The notes beneath the pieces are model-generated. The model searched no databases. It was not told where the DNA came from and saw only the letters and a program-made list of their open reading frames with translations. Shown here in pieces: positions 7,583 through 16,083 of a stretch of DNA of 22,304 nt. Made by a program: the position numbers and the translations under genes. The stretch is from an uncultured Eubacteriaceae bacterium. Its GTDB lineage: Bacteria; Bacillota; Clostridia; Eubacteriales; UBA1433. The stretch is taken from NCBI GenBank assembly GCA_937880125.1, contig CALFLU010000096.1, positions 1 to 22,304 of the forward strand, read 5' to 3'. The stretch's first letter is position 1. Each line of letters begins with the position of its first letter.

Positions 7583-8075
7583 GCTGCAAGAAAATATGAC
7601 AAAGCAATACCTTTCTGCCCGCTCTTTGCACCCTTATGCCTGCAAAGAATGCGGGTCTGTTTTTTATGAAGAAGAATATGCAGCCTGCGCTGCGACCGAC
7701 ACAGAGGGTGCTTTTAGGCCGTCGCTGTTTATAAAAGTTCTGGTGAGCTTGTTGTGTGCAACCGTGTTGCTTGCCGGTATTTTTTTGTATACCATGCGCC
7801 AAGAATTATCTTTGCTTGAAGCACAGGTCAAAGAAAGCGCGGTGCAATTGAGCGAAAAAGAAGCCTTGCTGGCAACACTGACAAAGGGGCATGATGAGGC
7901 CAAGGCACAAAACGCCTTTTTTGACAGCCACATTGCTTTGGTGTTGGAGGGCAAGGCAGTCTATCACACCTATCAATGCGCCTCGTTTCGCAACAGTCAT
8001 CTGCCCCATGCCATCTACACGGTGCCTGAGGCGCAGGAAAAGGGATATGCTCCCTGCAAAAACTGCCACCCGTAA
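7575..8075 (+). CDS. Unrecognised single-pass membrane protein with cysteine motifs at both ends
   Basis: I do not recognise a named family for the whole 166-residue protein. A short N-terminal region has C23-x2-C26 and C38, like half of a zinc ribbon. One transmembrane helix follows at about 51-72 and then a charged helix likely to form a coiled coil (about 75-112). The C-terminal 40 residues read VYHTYQC...PCKNCHP, giving H131, C135, C161 and C164. This resembles the small VYxTxxGxxYHxxxC...GYxPCxxCxP metal-binding tail seen on some secreted nucleases and metallo-beta-lactamase proteins of Firmicutes. By the loop-charge pattern, topology is uncertain. The start at 7575 has AGGA 5 bases upstream and overlaps the end of nusB by 8 bases. 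Frames open further upstream lie inside nusB. The stop is followed by a terminator, so it is the last gene of the operon. Confidence 0.75.
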   Translation: MDKLQENMTKQYLSARSLHPYACKECGSVFYEEEYAACAATDTEGAFRPSLFIKVLVSLLCATVLLAGIFLYTMRQELSLLEAQVKESAVQLSEKEALLATLTKGHDEAKAQNAFFDSHIALVLEGKAVYHTYQCASFRNSHLPHAIYTVPEAQEKGYAPCKNCHP

Positions 8076-8109
8076 TAAGGTGACAGAAGAATGGATTTTT
8101 GGTTATGCA

Positions 8110-8126
8110 GCTGATTTGTAATCAGC
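8110..8126 (+). other. Hairpin resembling a tRNA-Thr(UGU) anticodon arm
   Basis: GCTGATTTGTAATCAGC is a perfect 7-base inverted repeat around TGT. Read as tRNA it is a 5-base-pair anticodon stem with the 7-base loop TTTGTAA, which has U33, anticodon UGU and A37, as in bacterial tRNA-Thr. The flanks GGTTATGCA before and AG after also resemble tRNA-Thr. No acceptor stem pairs around it, the D-arm is poor and there is no TTC T-loop, so it is not a working tRNA. It may be a tRNA remnant, an extra hairpin of the operon end, or chance. Confidence 0.5.
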
Positions 8127-8132
8127 AGACAT

Positions 8133-8153
8133 CGCCCGTTACGGGTGTTTTTT
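8133..8153 (+). terminator. Rho-independent terminator of the Gls24-nusB operon
   Basis: CGCCCG, loop TTA and CGGGTG form a 6-base-pair stem (one G-U pair), followed directly by six T residues at 8148-8153. It lies 57 bases after the stop of the last plus-strand gene. Its T-run overlaps the mutS2 stop codon from the opposite strand. On the minus strand there is no T-run after the hairpin, so it is directional and no separate terminator for mutS2 is seen. Confidence 0.7.
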
Positions 8154-10515
8154 ATTTGAGTACGGCCACGGTAACGCCGCTGCCGCCCTCGTTGTACTCA
8201 CCCTGTTGAAAGGATTTGACATGGGGGTGTGTCTTTAAATATTGCAGTGTTTCACGCCTGAGGATGCCCTCGCCTTTTCCATGGATAATGCGCACCTTTT
8301 GATAGCCTGCCACCAGGGCGTCGTCGATGTATTTGTCGATTTTGCCGATGGCCTCCAACGTATCCATGCCGCGCACATCGATTTCGGAAGAGACGTGCTT
8401 GGTTTGCCGTTTAAAGAGAACCGTGGCCTTTTTTTCGCGCTGTTTGACCTTTTGCACTTGATCTTTGGCAAAACGCAGGCGCATGGCACCCACGGAGACT
8501 TCCACATGATCTTTGTCTAACAGGGCATGGATATCCCCTTCGGTTTGAATGGAAGGGATATAGACTCTGTCGCCTTTGGCAAGTTCGCCTAAGGAATTGT
8601 CCGTTTCTGTCGCGCGGGGCTTTGCCGTCGGTGGCTGCGTTTTATCACTCAATTCCGCAGCGCGCTCTTCCGTCTCTTTTGCGATTGCTTCCGCGCGCAT
8701 AAGGGCGGCTTCGTCGGCGTCTTTTTTGATGCGGCGCAATTCTTTGAGCGCCTCTTTGGCCTGCCTGGCGGCGGCGGAGATGCACTCTTTTGCCTCTTCT
8801 CTGGAGGTCTGCAGTATTTTTTCGCTTTTCAGTGCTGTTTCACGTCTTTGCGCCTCGGCCTGCGCCAGTAATTGTTGTGCGGCAGCCTGCATTTGAGCGG
8901 CTTGGTGCAGTTTGTCTTCCGCCTCTCTTCCCTGCTCGCGAATTAAGCGAACGGCATCGTCAAAGTCTTTTTCTTTATTGCTGAGGTATTCCTCGGCACG
9001 GCTGAGCACATCCTCTGCCAGCCCCAGACGGCGCGCGATTTTCAGCGCGTTGGACTCGCCGGGAAGACCGATGGACAGCTTAAAGAGCGGCCTAAGGGTT
9101 TTGCTGTCAAACTCCATACTGGCGTTGATAACACCCTTTCTTTCCAATGCGTATTTTTTGAGTTCAGAGTAGTGCGTGGTAATTAGGCTATAGGCGCCTT
9201 TTTCCAAAATGGTGTCAATAAGCGCCATGCCCAGCGCACTGCCCTCTTGCGGGTCGGTGCCCGCACCGATTTCGTCGATTAAAATCAACGTGTCTTCATC
9301 GGCTGATTGGAGAATATCGATGAGATTGGCCATGTGCGATGAAAAGGTGGACAGCGACTGCTCAATGCTTTGCTCATCGCCGATATCGGCATAAATCTTT
9401 TGGAATACTTTGATTTTGCTGTCTGTGTTTGCGGGAATCATCAGGCCGCTTTGCGCCATGAGCTGAAGCAGTCCCATTGTCTTAATGGCAACGGTTTTGC
9501 CGCCGGTGTTGGGGCCTGTAATGAGGATGATTTGATATTTTTCTCCCAACATAATTGTTGAGGGCACCACACTCTCAGGGTCAATAAGGGGGTGGCGTGC
9601 CTCGTGCAAAAGGGTTTGTTTTGCATCTATCATCGGTCGCGTGCAATGATTTTTCACGCCGTAAAGCGCCTTGGCAAACAAGGTGTCGAGTTCCACCATG
9701 GCATCATAGGCTATGAGAAGGCTTTCGGCCATCATGGAAATATCGGCACTGAGTTCGGACAAGATGCGCTCTATTTCAATGGATTCTTTGATTTGCGTCT
9801 CGACGAGTTTGCTGTTGAGTTGAACGGTTTTTTCGGGTTCGATGAAAATTGTGGCACCGCTTGCGGAAATGTCGTGTACCACGCCCTTGATTTTGCCGCG
9901 ATATTCGGCACGCAGTGGAATGGTCAGCCGCTGGTTTTTCATGGCGGGCAAGTTATCGGACAAATAGGCGCGATAGGAAGGGTTGTTTAAAATGCCATAG
10001 ACGGAACCGGATATTTCTCCGCTGATCAGCGTAAGCCGACGGCGAATATCCGCCAGCTCGGCCGAGGCATTGTCGTCCATTTCTTCGGCGCTCAAAATGG
10101 CTTGACCAAGACGGGCGGCAAATTCTCTGTCGATATGAATGTAGGAAAAAATCGCGGTAATATTGGGAATACTCAATTCATACAACGCAATTTTTTCATA
10201 ATCTTTGATAACGTTAAGGCAAACGCGCAAGAAGGTTTTGATGGCAAAAAACTCGGCGAGAGAAAGCACACTGCCCTTTTGCGCCTTGATGATGTATTCG
10301 TCCACGGCCCTAAACGGCGCGCGGGCAATATCACCCGAGGCGGACAAAATATCAAAGGCTTCCTGCGTTTTGCTGAGGTCACTTTCGATCAGTGCTGTAT
10401 TTAAGCGTGGTCGCAAGGCCAAAATGCGCTCCTTGGCAGCATCGGTTTTGGCACCTTGGGCGACGGCGTGCAATATTTTTTTAAATTCGAGAACGTTGAA
10501 TGTTTTTTCGTTCAT
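8152..10515 (-). CDS. mutS2: Endonuclease MutS2 with C-terminal Smr domain
   Basis: MutS2 is a MutS paralogue that does not repair mismatches. Described roles are suppression of homologous recombination and, in Bacillus, splitting of collided ribosomes. The 787 residues lack the mismatch-reading domain and begin with the core helical domain. Walker A GPNTGGKT is at 334-341 and Walker B LILIDEIGAGTDPQEGSA follows, then TTHYSELK. A long Ala/Glu/Lys-rich coiled coil comes next (about 510-640). The Smr domain occupies the last 75-80 residues, with IDVRGMD near 712-718 and HGKGEG near 745-750. The ATG at 10515 has GGAG 8 bases upstream and was preferred to an ATG 10 codons earlier. Even so, the start lies 35 bases inside the end of the carboxypeptidase gene. 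Confidence 0.95.
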   Translation of the reverse strand: MNEKTFNVLEFKKILHAVAQGAKTDAAKERILALRPRLNTALIESDLSKTQEAFDILSASGDIARAPFRAVDEYIIKAQKGSVLSLAEFFAIKTFLRVCLNVIKDYEKIALYELSIPNITAIFSYIHIDREFAARLGQAILSAEEMDDNASAELADIRRRLTLISGEISGSVYGILNNPSYRAYLSDNLPAMKNQRLTIPLRAEYRGKIKGVVHDISASGATIFIEPEKTVQLNSKLVETQIKESIEIERILSELSADISMMAESLLIAYDAMVELDTLFAKALYGVKNHCTRPMIDAKQTLLHEARHPLIDPESVVPSTIMLGEKYQIILITGPNTGGKTVAIKTMGLLQLMAQSGLMIPANTDSKIKVFQKIYADIGDEQSIEQSLSTFSSHMANLIDILQSADEDTLILIDEIGAGTDPQEGSALGMALIDTILEKGAYSLITTHYSELKKYALERKGVINASMEFDSKTLRPLFKLSIGLPGESNALKIARRLGLAEDVLSRAEEYLSNKEKDFDDAVRLIREQGREAEDKLHQAAQMQAAAQQLLAQAEAQRRETALKSEKILQTSREEAKECISAAARQAKEALKELRRIKKDADEAALMRAEAIAKETEERAAELSDKTQPPTAKPRATETDNSLGELAKGDRVYIPSIQTEGDIHALLDKDHVEVSVGAMRLRFAKDQVQKVKQREKKATVLFKRQTKHVSSEIDVRGMDTLEAIGKIDKYIDDALVAGYQKVRIIHGKGEGILRRETLQYLKTHPHVKSFQQGEYNEGGSGVTVAVLK

Positions 10516-11827
10516 GGTTTTTTCTCCGAATCCTTTTTCGTCCATGGCGCAGCAATGTCAGCAAAACCAGGACGAGGATTGCAACAATCAGCGCAATGCG
10601 CAAAAACAGATATTTGTCATGGACAATGTCGTCCAAAGCCAGCAAATCGACGCTTTTTATCTCAGCACCGCTCGCGTTGTAAAGGGTGATTTTGCCCACG
10701 ACATCTCCTTTGGTGATATCTTGTTTAATAAAGCGTTTTCCCAACAGTTGATAAAAAATATCGTCGGAATAGGCTACATGGTGCGTAATGCCTGCCCCAT
10801 CGCCTTTGTTGACCACAACGGTGGCATCTTGTTCGGGGACGACTTCTAAAATTTTGTTGGGCTGCTTGGTGTTTTCAATGGGCAACTGTGCAAGCACGCT
10901 GCCTTCTTTGCCGAAAGATACGCCTTCGTAGCGCGCTGTGGTGTAGTTGAGTGTGGCGTTTGCATCGGCAAAGAGCTCATCATTGCTGCACTGCAATACC
11001 ACAGACAAAACTTTCATGCCGTCTCTTTCGTAATAAGCGACAATGGTTCTTCCCGCCTCAATGGTGTGCCCAGTTTTTAAGCCCTTGGCATAGGGTGAAT
11101 AAAAAGGATTGGGGCCTTCTTTTTTGATCCATTTGAGGTTGTCGTAGGTGCGCTGAAGCAGCAAGTTGGTGCTGTACCAGGTGTGGTTGGCCACGGTGTA
11201 GGTATCTTGAGAGACAACTTTCATAATTTGAGGACTGTTTAGGCAGGCGGCGCCCACAAGATACATGTCATAGGGCGTCGTGTAGTGGTTGGTATCGTGC
11301 AGGCCGCTGGGGTTGACAAAGTTGGAATCCTTGGCACCCAGCGACTTGGCTTTGTTGTTCATCAGCGAGCAAAAATAAGCCTTTTGCGCGGCAAAATCCT
11401 TGAGTTGGGGATTTGTTTTTTTGGCAACCGCAGCGGCAATGGCATTGGCGGCATCGTTGCCCGAGGGCAGCATCATGCCATGGAGAAGATCTTTAAAGGT
11501 AAGGGTTTCTCCGGGGACTAAGTGCGCCAGGCTGCTTCCCGCTATTACGTCGTAGACTTCGCTGCCCACGGTGATTTTTTCATCGAGTTTCAGATAATCC
11601 AGTGCCGTCAGCGCCGTAACAAGTTTGGTGATACTGGCCGGGTAGTAGCGCTGTGCGGCGTTGTTTTCGTATATCAGGGTATCAGAAACCATCTCTTTGA
11701 CATAGAGACCTTTGCTCGGCAGGTTTTGAATATCCATTTCCTGTGCGGCAAACACACTCTGCGTGCAAAGACTGAAAAAGAGCAGCAGTGCAAGAACAAC
11801 GGACAGGAGTTTTTTTTGTTTCATCAT
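10481..11827 (-). CDS. D-alanyl-D-alanine carboxypeptidase (DacF/PBP5-like, family S11)
   Basis: This penicillin-binding protein trims the terminal D-Ala from peptidoglycan stem peptides and so limits cross-linking. The 448-residue protein starts with a clear signal peptide: lysines at 3-6, a Leu/Val/Phe core, and likely cleavage after SVFA at 27. The three active-site motifs are SITK with Ser65, SGN at 122-124 and KTG at 251-253. A beta-rich C-terminal domain follows and then a membrane helix at about 406-426 with a very basic tail, so it is held at the outer face by its C terminus. Two adjacent ATGs are possible (11827 or 11824). No strong ribosome-binding site is visible. With the M16 gene ending 3 bases upstream, translation is probably coupled. 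dacF is the closest named match but is not certain. Confidence 0.92.
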   Translation of the reverse strand: MMKQKKLLSVVLALLLFFSLCTQSVFAAQEMDIQNLPSKGLYVKEMVSDTLIYENNAAQRYYPASITKLVTALTALDYLKLDEKITVGSEVYDVIAGSSLAHLVPGETLTFKDLLHGMMLPSGNDAANAIAAAVAKKTNPQLKDFAAQKAYFCSLMNNKAKSLGAKDSNFVNPSGLHDTNHYTTPYDMYLVGAACLNSPQIMKVVSQDTYTVANHTWYSTNLLLQRTYDNLKWIKKEGPNPFYSPYAKGLKTGHTIEAGRTIVAYYERDGMKVLSVVLQCSNDELFADANATLNYTTARYEGVSFGKEGSVLAQLPIENTKQPNKILEVVPEQDATVVVNKGDGAGITHHVAYSDDIFYQLLGKRFIKQDITKGDVVGKITLYNASGAEIKSVDLLALDDIVHDKYLFLRIALIVAILVLVLLTLLRHGRKRIRRKNHERKNIQRSRI

Positions 11828-11830
11828 GAA

Positions 11831-14737
11831 TTATTTAATCAGATACCTTTCTTCCGCAAAATAGGCCTTATTTTCTTTGGCTGCCGAGGGTGAAAGCACG
11901 GCGCACACATAGTGCTGACGTTTTTCCATTTCCACAAACAATTCGCCAAAGGAGCGAATGTCTTGCTGCGTGGTGGCCAATATTTCGTGGCGCAGAGCCA
12001 GTCTTTCTTCAAATGTGATATTGCTTTTATAGGCGTAGTACTCCCTTCTTGCCACGGCCAGCGGCGGCAGAGGCATATCCAATGAAGCGATGGTGCCGAT
12101 GATGAACTTGTGCATGGCTTTGTCGTCATAATCGATGTCTTTTAAAAACGCCCCTGCGTTTTTAATCACTTCAAAGGAGCGTGCCACATGCGGATCGCGG
12201 TAAGTGGCAAAGGTGACGGCCCCTGAACGTTCCGCGACGAAAAACGCGCCGTAGGCGCCGCCGCGCACGCGGATGTTGTTCCACAAATAGTCGGTTTGCA
12301 AAATGGTCTTGAGCACTTGCATGCTGCCGTTGTAGGCACCGCCGGCTTTGACAAAGTCATAGGCGCGACCCACATAGTTGACATCGGTGGAACTGATGAG
12401 TGCTTCGTTTTTGGCCTTGTAGGGGTATGTAATTTTTTTGGCTGCCTCTTCGTCGGCATCGGTGGCAAAATAGGAGCGCGACAGCGCTTTCATCTCTTCG
12501 CTGTGGGCACTGTCCAGCGCCAAAAGCACCTTTCTTTTTGCCTTTGAAAAAATCGTGCGGTACAATTTTTGCATTTCGGCCACGAGGCGGTCATATTCTT
12601 CATCAAAATGCTGATAGATATGTTCAATAAAATCATAATAGGCCAAGCCGTGCAGTTCGTTTTGCAAAGCCCCTGCCGAGGACAAATAAGAACCCAGTCG
12701 GCTAAATAACACGCCCCTGGCGTCATAAATGATTTTGTTTTTTTCGACGGCGGCTTCTTTTGCCACGATCTCAAAGAGTCGTTTTTTATCGTTGAGCAGT
12801 GTTTTGTGCAAAATTTCGTCTAAAAGTGCCATGGCTTTGTGGCGTTTTTCGAATAAGAATCGAATTCCGCCCAAAAGCTGCGGCCAAGGCTCTGCGCTCA
12901 AGGCATGTTTGTTGAGCATGGCGGCAAAGTCCATGCTGCCCGTGTAGATGCTGATGGCGTTGGACAAATCCGAAAGCGTGTAGCCCTCGGTGGCCATTTC
13001 ACCCAGACAGGAGGAAAGCAAATTGATGTAGTGATATTTGGCGGGCTCTATATCGCTGATGTCGTAGTAAATATCCATGGAGACAATGTCGCGTGCGGCG
13101 GCATGGTAAATGTAGTGTCCGTCGTCCATAAGCAGCGTGGACTCCTTGGGGTCTTTGATCTCGCTTTTGGGCACCACGGGTATTTTTTTGAGGTTGGTTT
13201 TGCTGTCGGGGGTGTTTTGCCATTTCATGAGTTTTTTTGTGTTGTTTAAAATCCCCTGACGCGCATCGTCGGAAAGGCTTTCTTCGGTGGTTTTCAACGC
13301 TTGTTGTCTTGCCTCTTCCCTCCTTTGCTGCAGGCCCTTTTGCGGTTTGAGCACCACGGAGGTTTTGTGTTTGTTATCCAGCAGATATTTTTGAATCAGC
13401 TGTTCAAAATATCCCTCCCCTGCCTTGTCTTTGATTTTTTGCAGGATTTTTTCGTATGCCAGATGGGTTTGCGGTTTGAGCCCATAGAGCATGCCGTCCA
13501 GCACATCGATGTTGTAGTGCAGCCCTTTGGGTATCGTGGTATTGTCCACATCGCGCAGGGCGAACTCGAACATATTGATGGAGGCTTCGATTAAGTCTTT
13601 GTCAATGCCTTTTTGCACAATATCTTTGAGGGTGGATTCCACGAGGTTTACAAAGCGACCGTCTGTCTCGTTTGTTAAATCTCTGCCCAAAAACATAAAG
13701 GTATAATAATACAAGTCCGTTTCATAGTGACTTTCGATTTCTTTGCCGATTTTGGCATCCTGAAACGCCAGCTTAATCGGTGAAGAGGCATAGGAAGTGA
13801 GCAGTTTTTCGAGAATTTGAAAGCTCATGCGCAACGTGGCGTCTTTGGGAGTTCCCACCGCATAAGCCAAGGCGGCAATGTCTTTGCCTGCGGTGTCCTC
13901 TTCGTCTGTGATGGGATAGTAATCCAAGATTTCTTTGTATTTTTTCTTTTTCGGACGGGCGGGCACCAAAGGCGCGCTGTCAGCAGCTTCAAAGTGCTGC
14001 AGGTAGTTTTGGTCCAAATACGCCAAATGCGCCGAGATATCGCCGTCTCCGTAAAAATAAAGTATGCTGTTGGCGGGATGGTAATGGGTTTTGTGAAAAT
14101 CGAGAAAGTCTTCATAGGTCAGTTTGACAATTTCTTCGGGTTTGCCCCCCGTGGCGTGCTCATAGGGCGTGCCGCTGTAAAGGCTTTCTAAAATGTTGTC
14201 CAAAAGCAGCTCGTCGGGATTGGAGTACGCCCCTTTCATCTCGTTATAGACCACGCCGTTATAAGTAAGGGCGTCTTTTTTCTTTTCGAGGTGATAGTGC
14301 CAGCCTTCCTGCAAAAAGATCAGTTCGTTTTCATATATTTTCGGAAAAAACACCGCGTCCAAATAGACATCCATCAAATTCATGTAGTCTTTGTCGTTCA
14401 TACTGGCGATGGGATAGATGGTTTTGTCCGGATAGGTCATGGCATTTAAAAACGTCTTGAGCGAGCCTTTGAGCAGCTCGGCAAAGGGTTCCTTGCTCGG
14501 GTATTTTTTGGAGCCGTTGAGCACGCTGTGCTCCAAAATATGTGCGATGCCCGTGCTGTTGGCCGTGGGCGTGCGAAAGGCGGCGGAAAAGACCTTGTTT
14601 TTATCTTTATTGGACAAATACACGACTTGCGCCTTGGTTTGGTCGTGCTCAAAGTGATAGCAGGTGCTGTCGGCTTCGGAAATATATTTTTTTTCTTTTA
14701 GGGTGTAACCCGCATGGGTCAGTGTTGTTTTCGTCAT
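11831..14737 (-). CDS. M16C-family zinc metalloprotease (PreP/falcilysin-like)
   Basis: This is a large peptidase of the inverzincin class, expected to degrade short unfolded peptides inside a closed chamber. It is 968 residues long, the full two-half M16C size. The inverted zinc motif HILEH is at 66-70 and the third ligand E166 is in YNEMKGAYSNPDELL. The second half lacks a zinc site, as is normal, and carries the R/Y-type segment near the end (VRGGAYGAFF). There is no signal peptide, so it should be cytoplasmic. AAGGAG stands 5 bases before the ATG. It begins 26 bases after rarA and ends 3 bases before the carboxypeptidase. The specific substrate cannot be inferred. Confidence 0.93.
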   Translation of the reverse strand: MTKTTLTHAGYTLKEKKYISEADSTCYHFEHDQTKAQVVYLSNKDKNKVFSAAFRTPTANSTGIAHILEHSVLNGSKKYPSKEPFAELLKGSLKTFLNAMTYPDKTIYPIASMNDKDYMNLMDVYLDAVFFPKIYENELIFLQEGWHYHLEKKKDALTYNGVVYNEMKGAYSNPDELLLDNILESLYSGTPYEHATGGKPEEIVKLTYEDFLDFHKTHYHPANSILYFYGDGDISAHLAYLDQNYLQHFEAADSAPLVPARPKKKKYKEILDYYPITDEEDTAGKDIAALAYAVGTPKDATLRMSFQILEKLLTSYASSPIKLAFQDAKIGKEIESHYETDLYYYTFMFLGRDLTNETDGRFVNLVESTLKDIVQKGIDKDLIEASINMFEFALRDVDNTTIPKGLHYNIDVLDGMLYGLKPQTHLAYEKILQKIKDKAGEGYFEQLIQKYLLDNKHKTSVVLKPQKGLQQRREEARQQALKTTEESLSDDARQGILNNTKKLMKWQNTPDSKTNLKKIPVVPKSEIKDPKESTLLMDDGHYIYHAAARDIVSMDIYYDISDIEPAKYHYINLLSSCLGEMATEGYTLSDLSNAISIYTGSMDFAAMLNKHALSAEPWPQLLGGIRFLFEKRHKAMALLDEILHKTLLNDKKRLFEIVAKEAAVEKNKIIYDARGVLFSRLGSYLSSAGALQNELHGLAYYDFIEHIYQHFDEEYDRLVAEMQKLYRTIFSKAKRKVLLALDSAHSEEMKALSRSYFATDADEEAAKKITYPYKAKNEALISSTDVNYVGRAYDFVKAGGAYNGSMQVLKTILQTDYLWNNIRVRGGAYGAFFVAERSGAVTFATYRDPHVARSFEVIKNAGAFLKDIDYDDKAMHKFIIGTIASLDMPLPPLAVARREYYAYKSNITFEERLALRHEILATTQQDIRSFGELFVEMEKRQHYVCAVLSPSAAKENKAYFAEERYLIK

Positions 14738-14763
14738 AACGGCTCCTTTATATCAAGTGAATT

Positions 14764-16080
14764 TTATTTTCTCTTTAGACTGCGCAGATACGCGGAAATG
14801 GTTTGTTCATATCCGCGCTCAGTGGGCACATAATAGCGCCTCCCCTTTGCGCCCTTGGGCAGGTAGTCCTGCTCCACGTAGGCGCCCTGATAATCGTGGG
14901 GATATTTGTATTCTACTTCTTTGGTCAAAACGGGTTTGTTTTTTAAGTGTTCGGGCACTTTGATGTCGATGCCTGATTGAATATCGCTCATGGCGGCGGA
15001 GATGGCCATATACGAGGCGTTGGACTTGGGTGCACTTGCAAGATAAGTTGCCGCCTGCGCCAAGATAATGCGCGCTTCGGGCAGACCCACCACGGTGGCA
15101 GCCTCAAAGGCGCTCAGCGCCACGGACAAGGCTCGGGGATCGGCGTTACCCACGTCTTCGGAGGCAAAAATCAGCATGCGCCTGCCGATGAACTTGATGT
15201 CTTCGCCCGCGGCGAGCATTTTTGCCAGATAAAACACCGCCGCATCGGGGTCACTGCCCCGCATGCTCTTGATGAACGCGGAGATGGTGTCGTAGTGGTT
15301 GTCCCCTTTTGTGTCGTATAAAATGCTGCGCTGTTGCATGCATTTTTCCACCTGGGCTTTGTCGATGAGGGTTGTGCCCTCTTCGGCAAGCCTCATGCCC
15401 AAAATCGTCATTTCGAGAATATTGAGGGCATTGCGCGCATCACCCGATGCCACGGCGGAGATGTAGGCTTTGGCTTCATCATCAATTTGGATATCATAGC
15501 TGCCGTATCCGCGCTCTTCATCGGCCAGCGCCCTGTCGAGCAGCGCGTGGATGTGAGGTATTTCCAGCTCTCTCAGCACAAAAATCGTGGAGCGTGAAAG
15601 CAGCGGCGAGCTCAGTTCAAAATAAGGGTTTTCGGTGGTGGCGCCAATCAGCGTAAAGGTGCCGTCTTCGGTATGAGGCAGCAGTGCGTCTTGCTGGGTG
15701 GCGTTGAAACGATGGATTTCGTCGATAAACAAAATCGTTTTTTTGCCGTACATGGACAAGTTGGCCTGGGCTCTCTCCACAGCGGCACGGATATCTTTGA
15801 TACCCGCCGTGGTGGCGTTAAGGGTTTCAAAGGCATAGTCGCTGACTTTGGAAATGACGTAAGCCAAAGAGGTTTTGCCGCTGCCCGGCGGGCCGTGCAA
15901 AATCATATTGGAAAACTTGCCTGTCTCAATCATGCGGCGCAGCACTTTGCCGCTGCCCAAAATGTGGTCTTGACCCAATATTTCGTCCATGTTTTCGGGG
16001 CGCATGCGGCTGGCCAGCGGACGGGCGCTGCGGGCTTGGTCGGCATTGTTATAATTAAATAAAGTGGTTTTCTTTTCCAT
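14764..16080 (-). CDS. rarA: Replication-associated recombination protein A (RarA/MgsA AAA+ ATPase)
   Basis: RarA is a clamp-loader-like AAA+ ATPase that acts at stalled or gapped replication forks together with SSB. The 438-residue protein has an N-terminal RPLASRMRPENMDEILGQ segment, Walker A GPPGSGKT at 63-70, Walker B ILFIDEIHRF at about 116-125, and sensor 1 GATTENPYFEL. The arginine-finger region SPLLSRS comes next. The C-terminal tetramerisation domain contains GSDPDAAVFYLAKMLAAGED and ends in the family signature PKGAKGRRYYVPTERGYE. It begins 3 bases after the aldolase stop, with only a weak GGAA site, which suggests coupled translation. Confidence 0.96.
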   Translation of the reverse strand: MEKKTTLFNYNNADQARSARPLASRMRPENMDEILGQDHILGSGKVLRRMIETGKFSNMILHGPPGSGKTSLAYVISKVSDYAFETLNATTAGIKDIRAAVERAQANLSMYGKKTILFIDEIHRFNATQQDALLPHTEDGTFTLIGATTENPYFELSSPLLSRSTIFVLRELEIPHIHALLDRALADEERGYGSYDIQIDDEAKAYISAVASGDARNALNILEMTILGMRLAEEGTTLIDKAQVEKCMQQRSILYDTKGDNHYDTISAFIKSMRGSDPDAAVFYLAKMLAAGEDIKFIGRRMLIFASEDVGNADPRALSVALSAFEAATVVGLPEARIILAQAATYLASAPKSNASYMAISAAMSDIQSGIDIKVPEHLKNKPVLTKEVEYKYPHDYQGAYVEQDYLPKGAKGRRYYVPTERGYEQTISAYLRSLKRK

Positions 16081-16083
16081 GGT

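Noticed and set aside
8084..8150. A functional tRNA-Thr gene
   Set aside because: Only the anticodon arm fits. There is no pairing acceptor stem, the D-arm has a mismatch and no T-loop consensus exists.
8152..10545. mutS2 start at ATG 10545
   Set aside because: The ATG at 10515 has GGAG 8 bases upstream and gives the usual N terminus. The earlier start increases the overlap with the carboxypeptidase to 65 bases.
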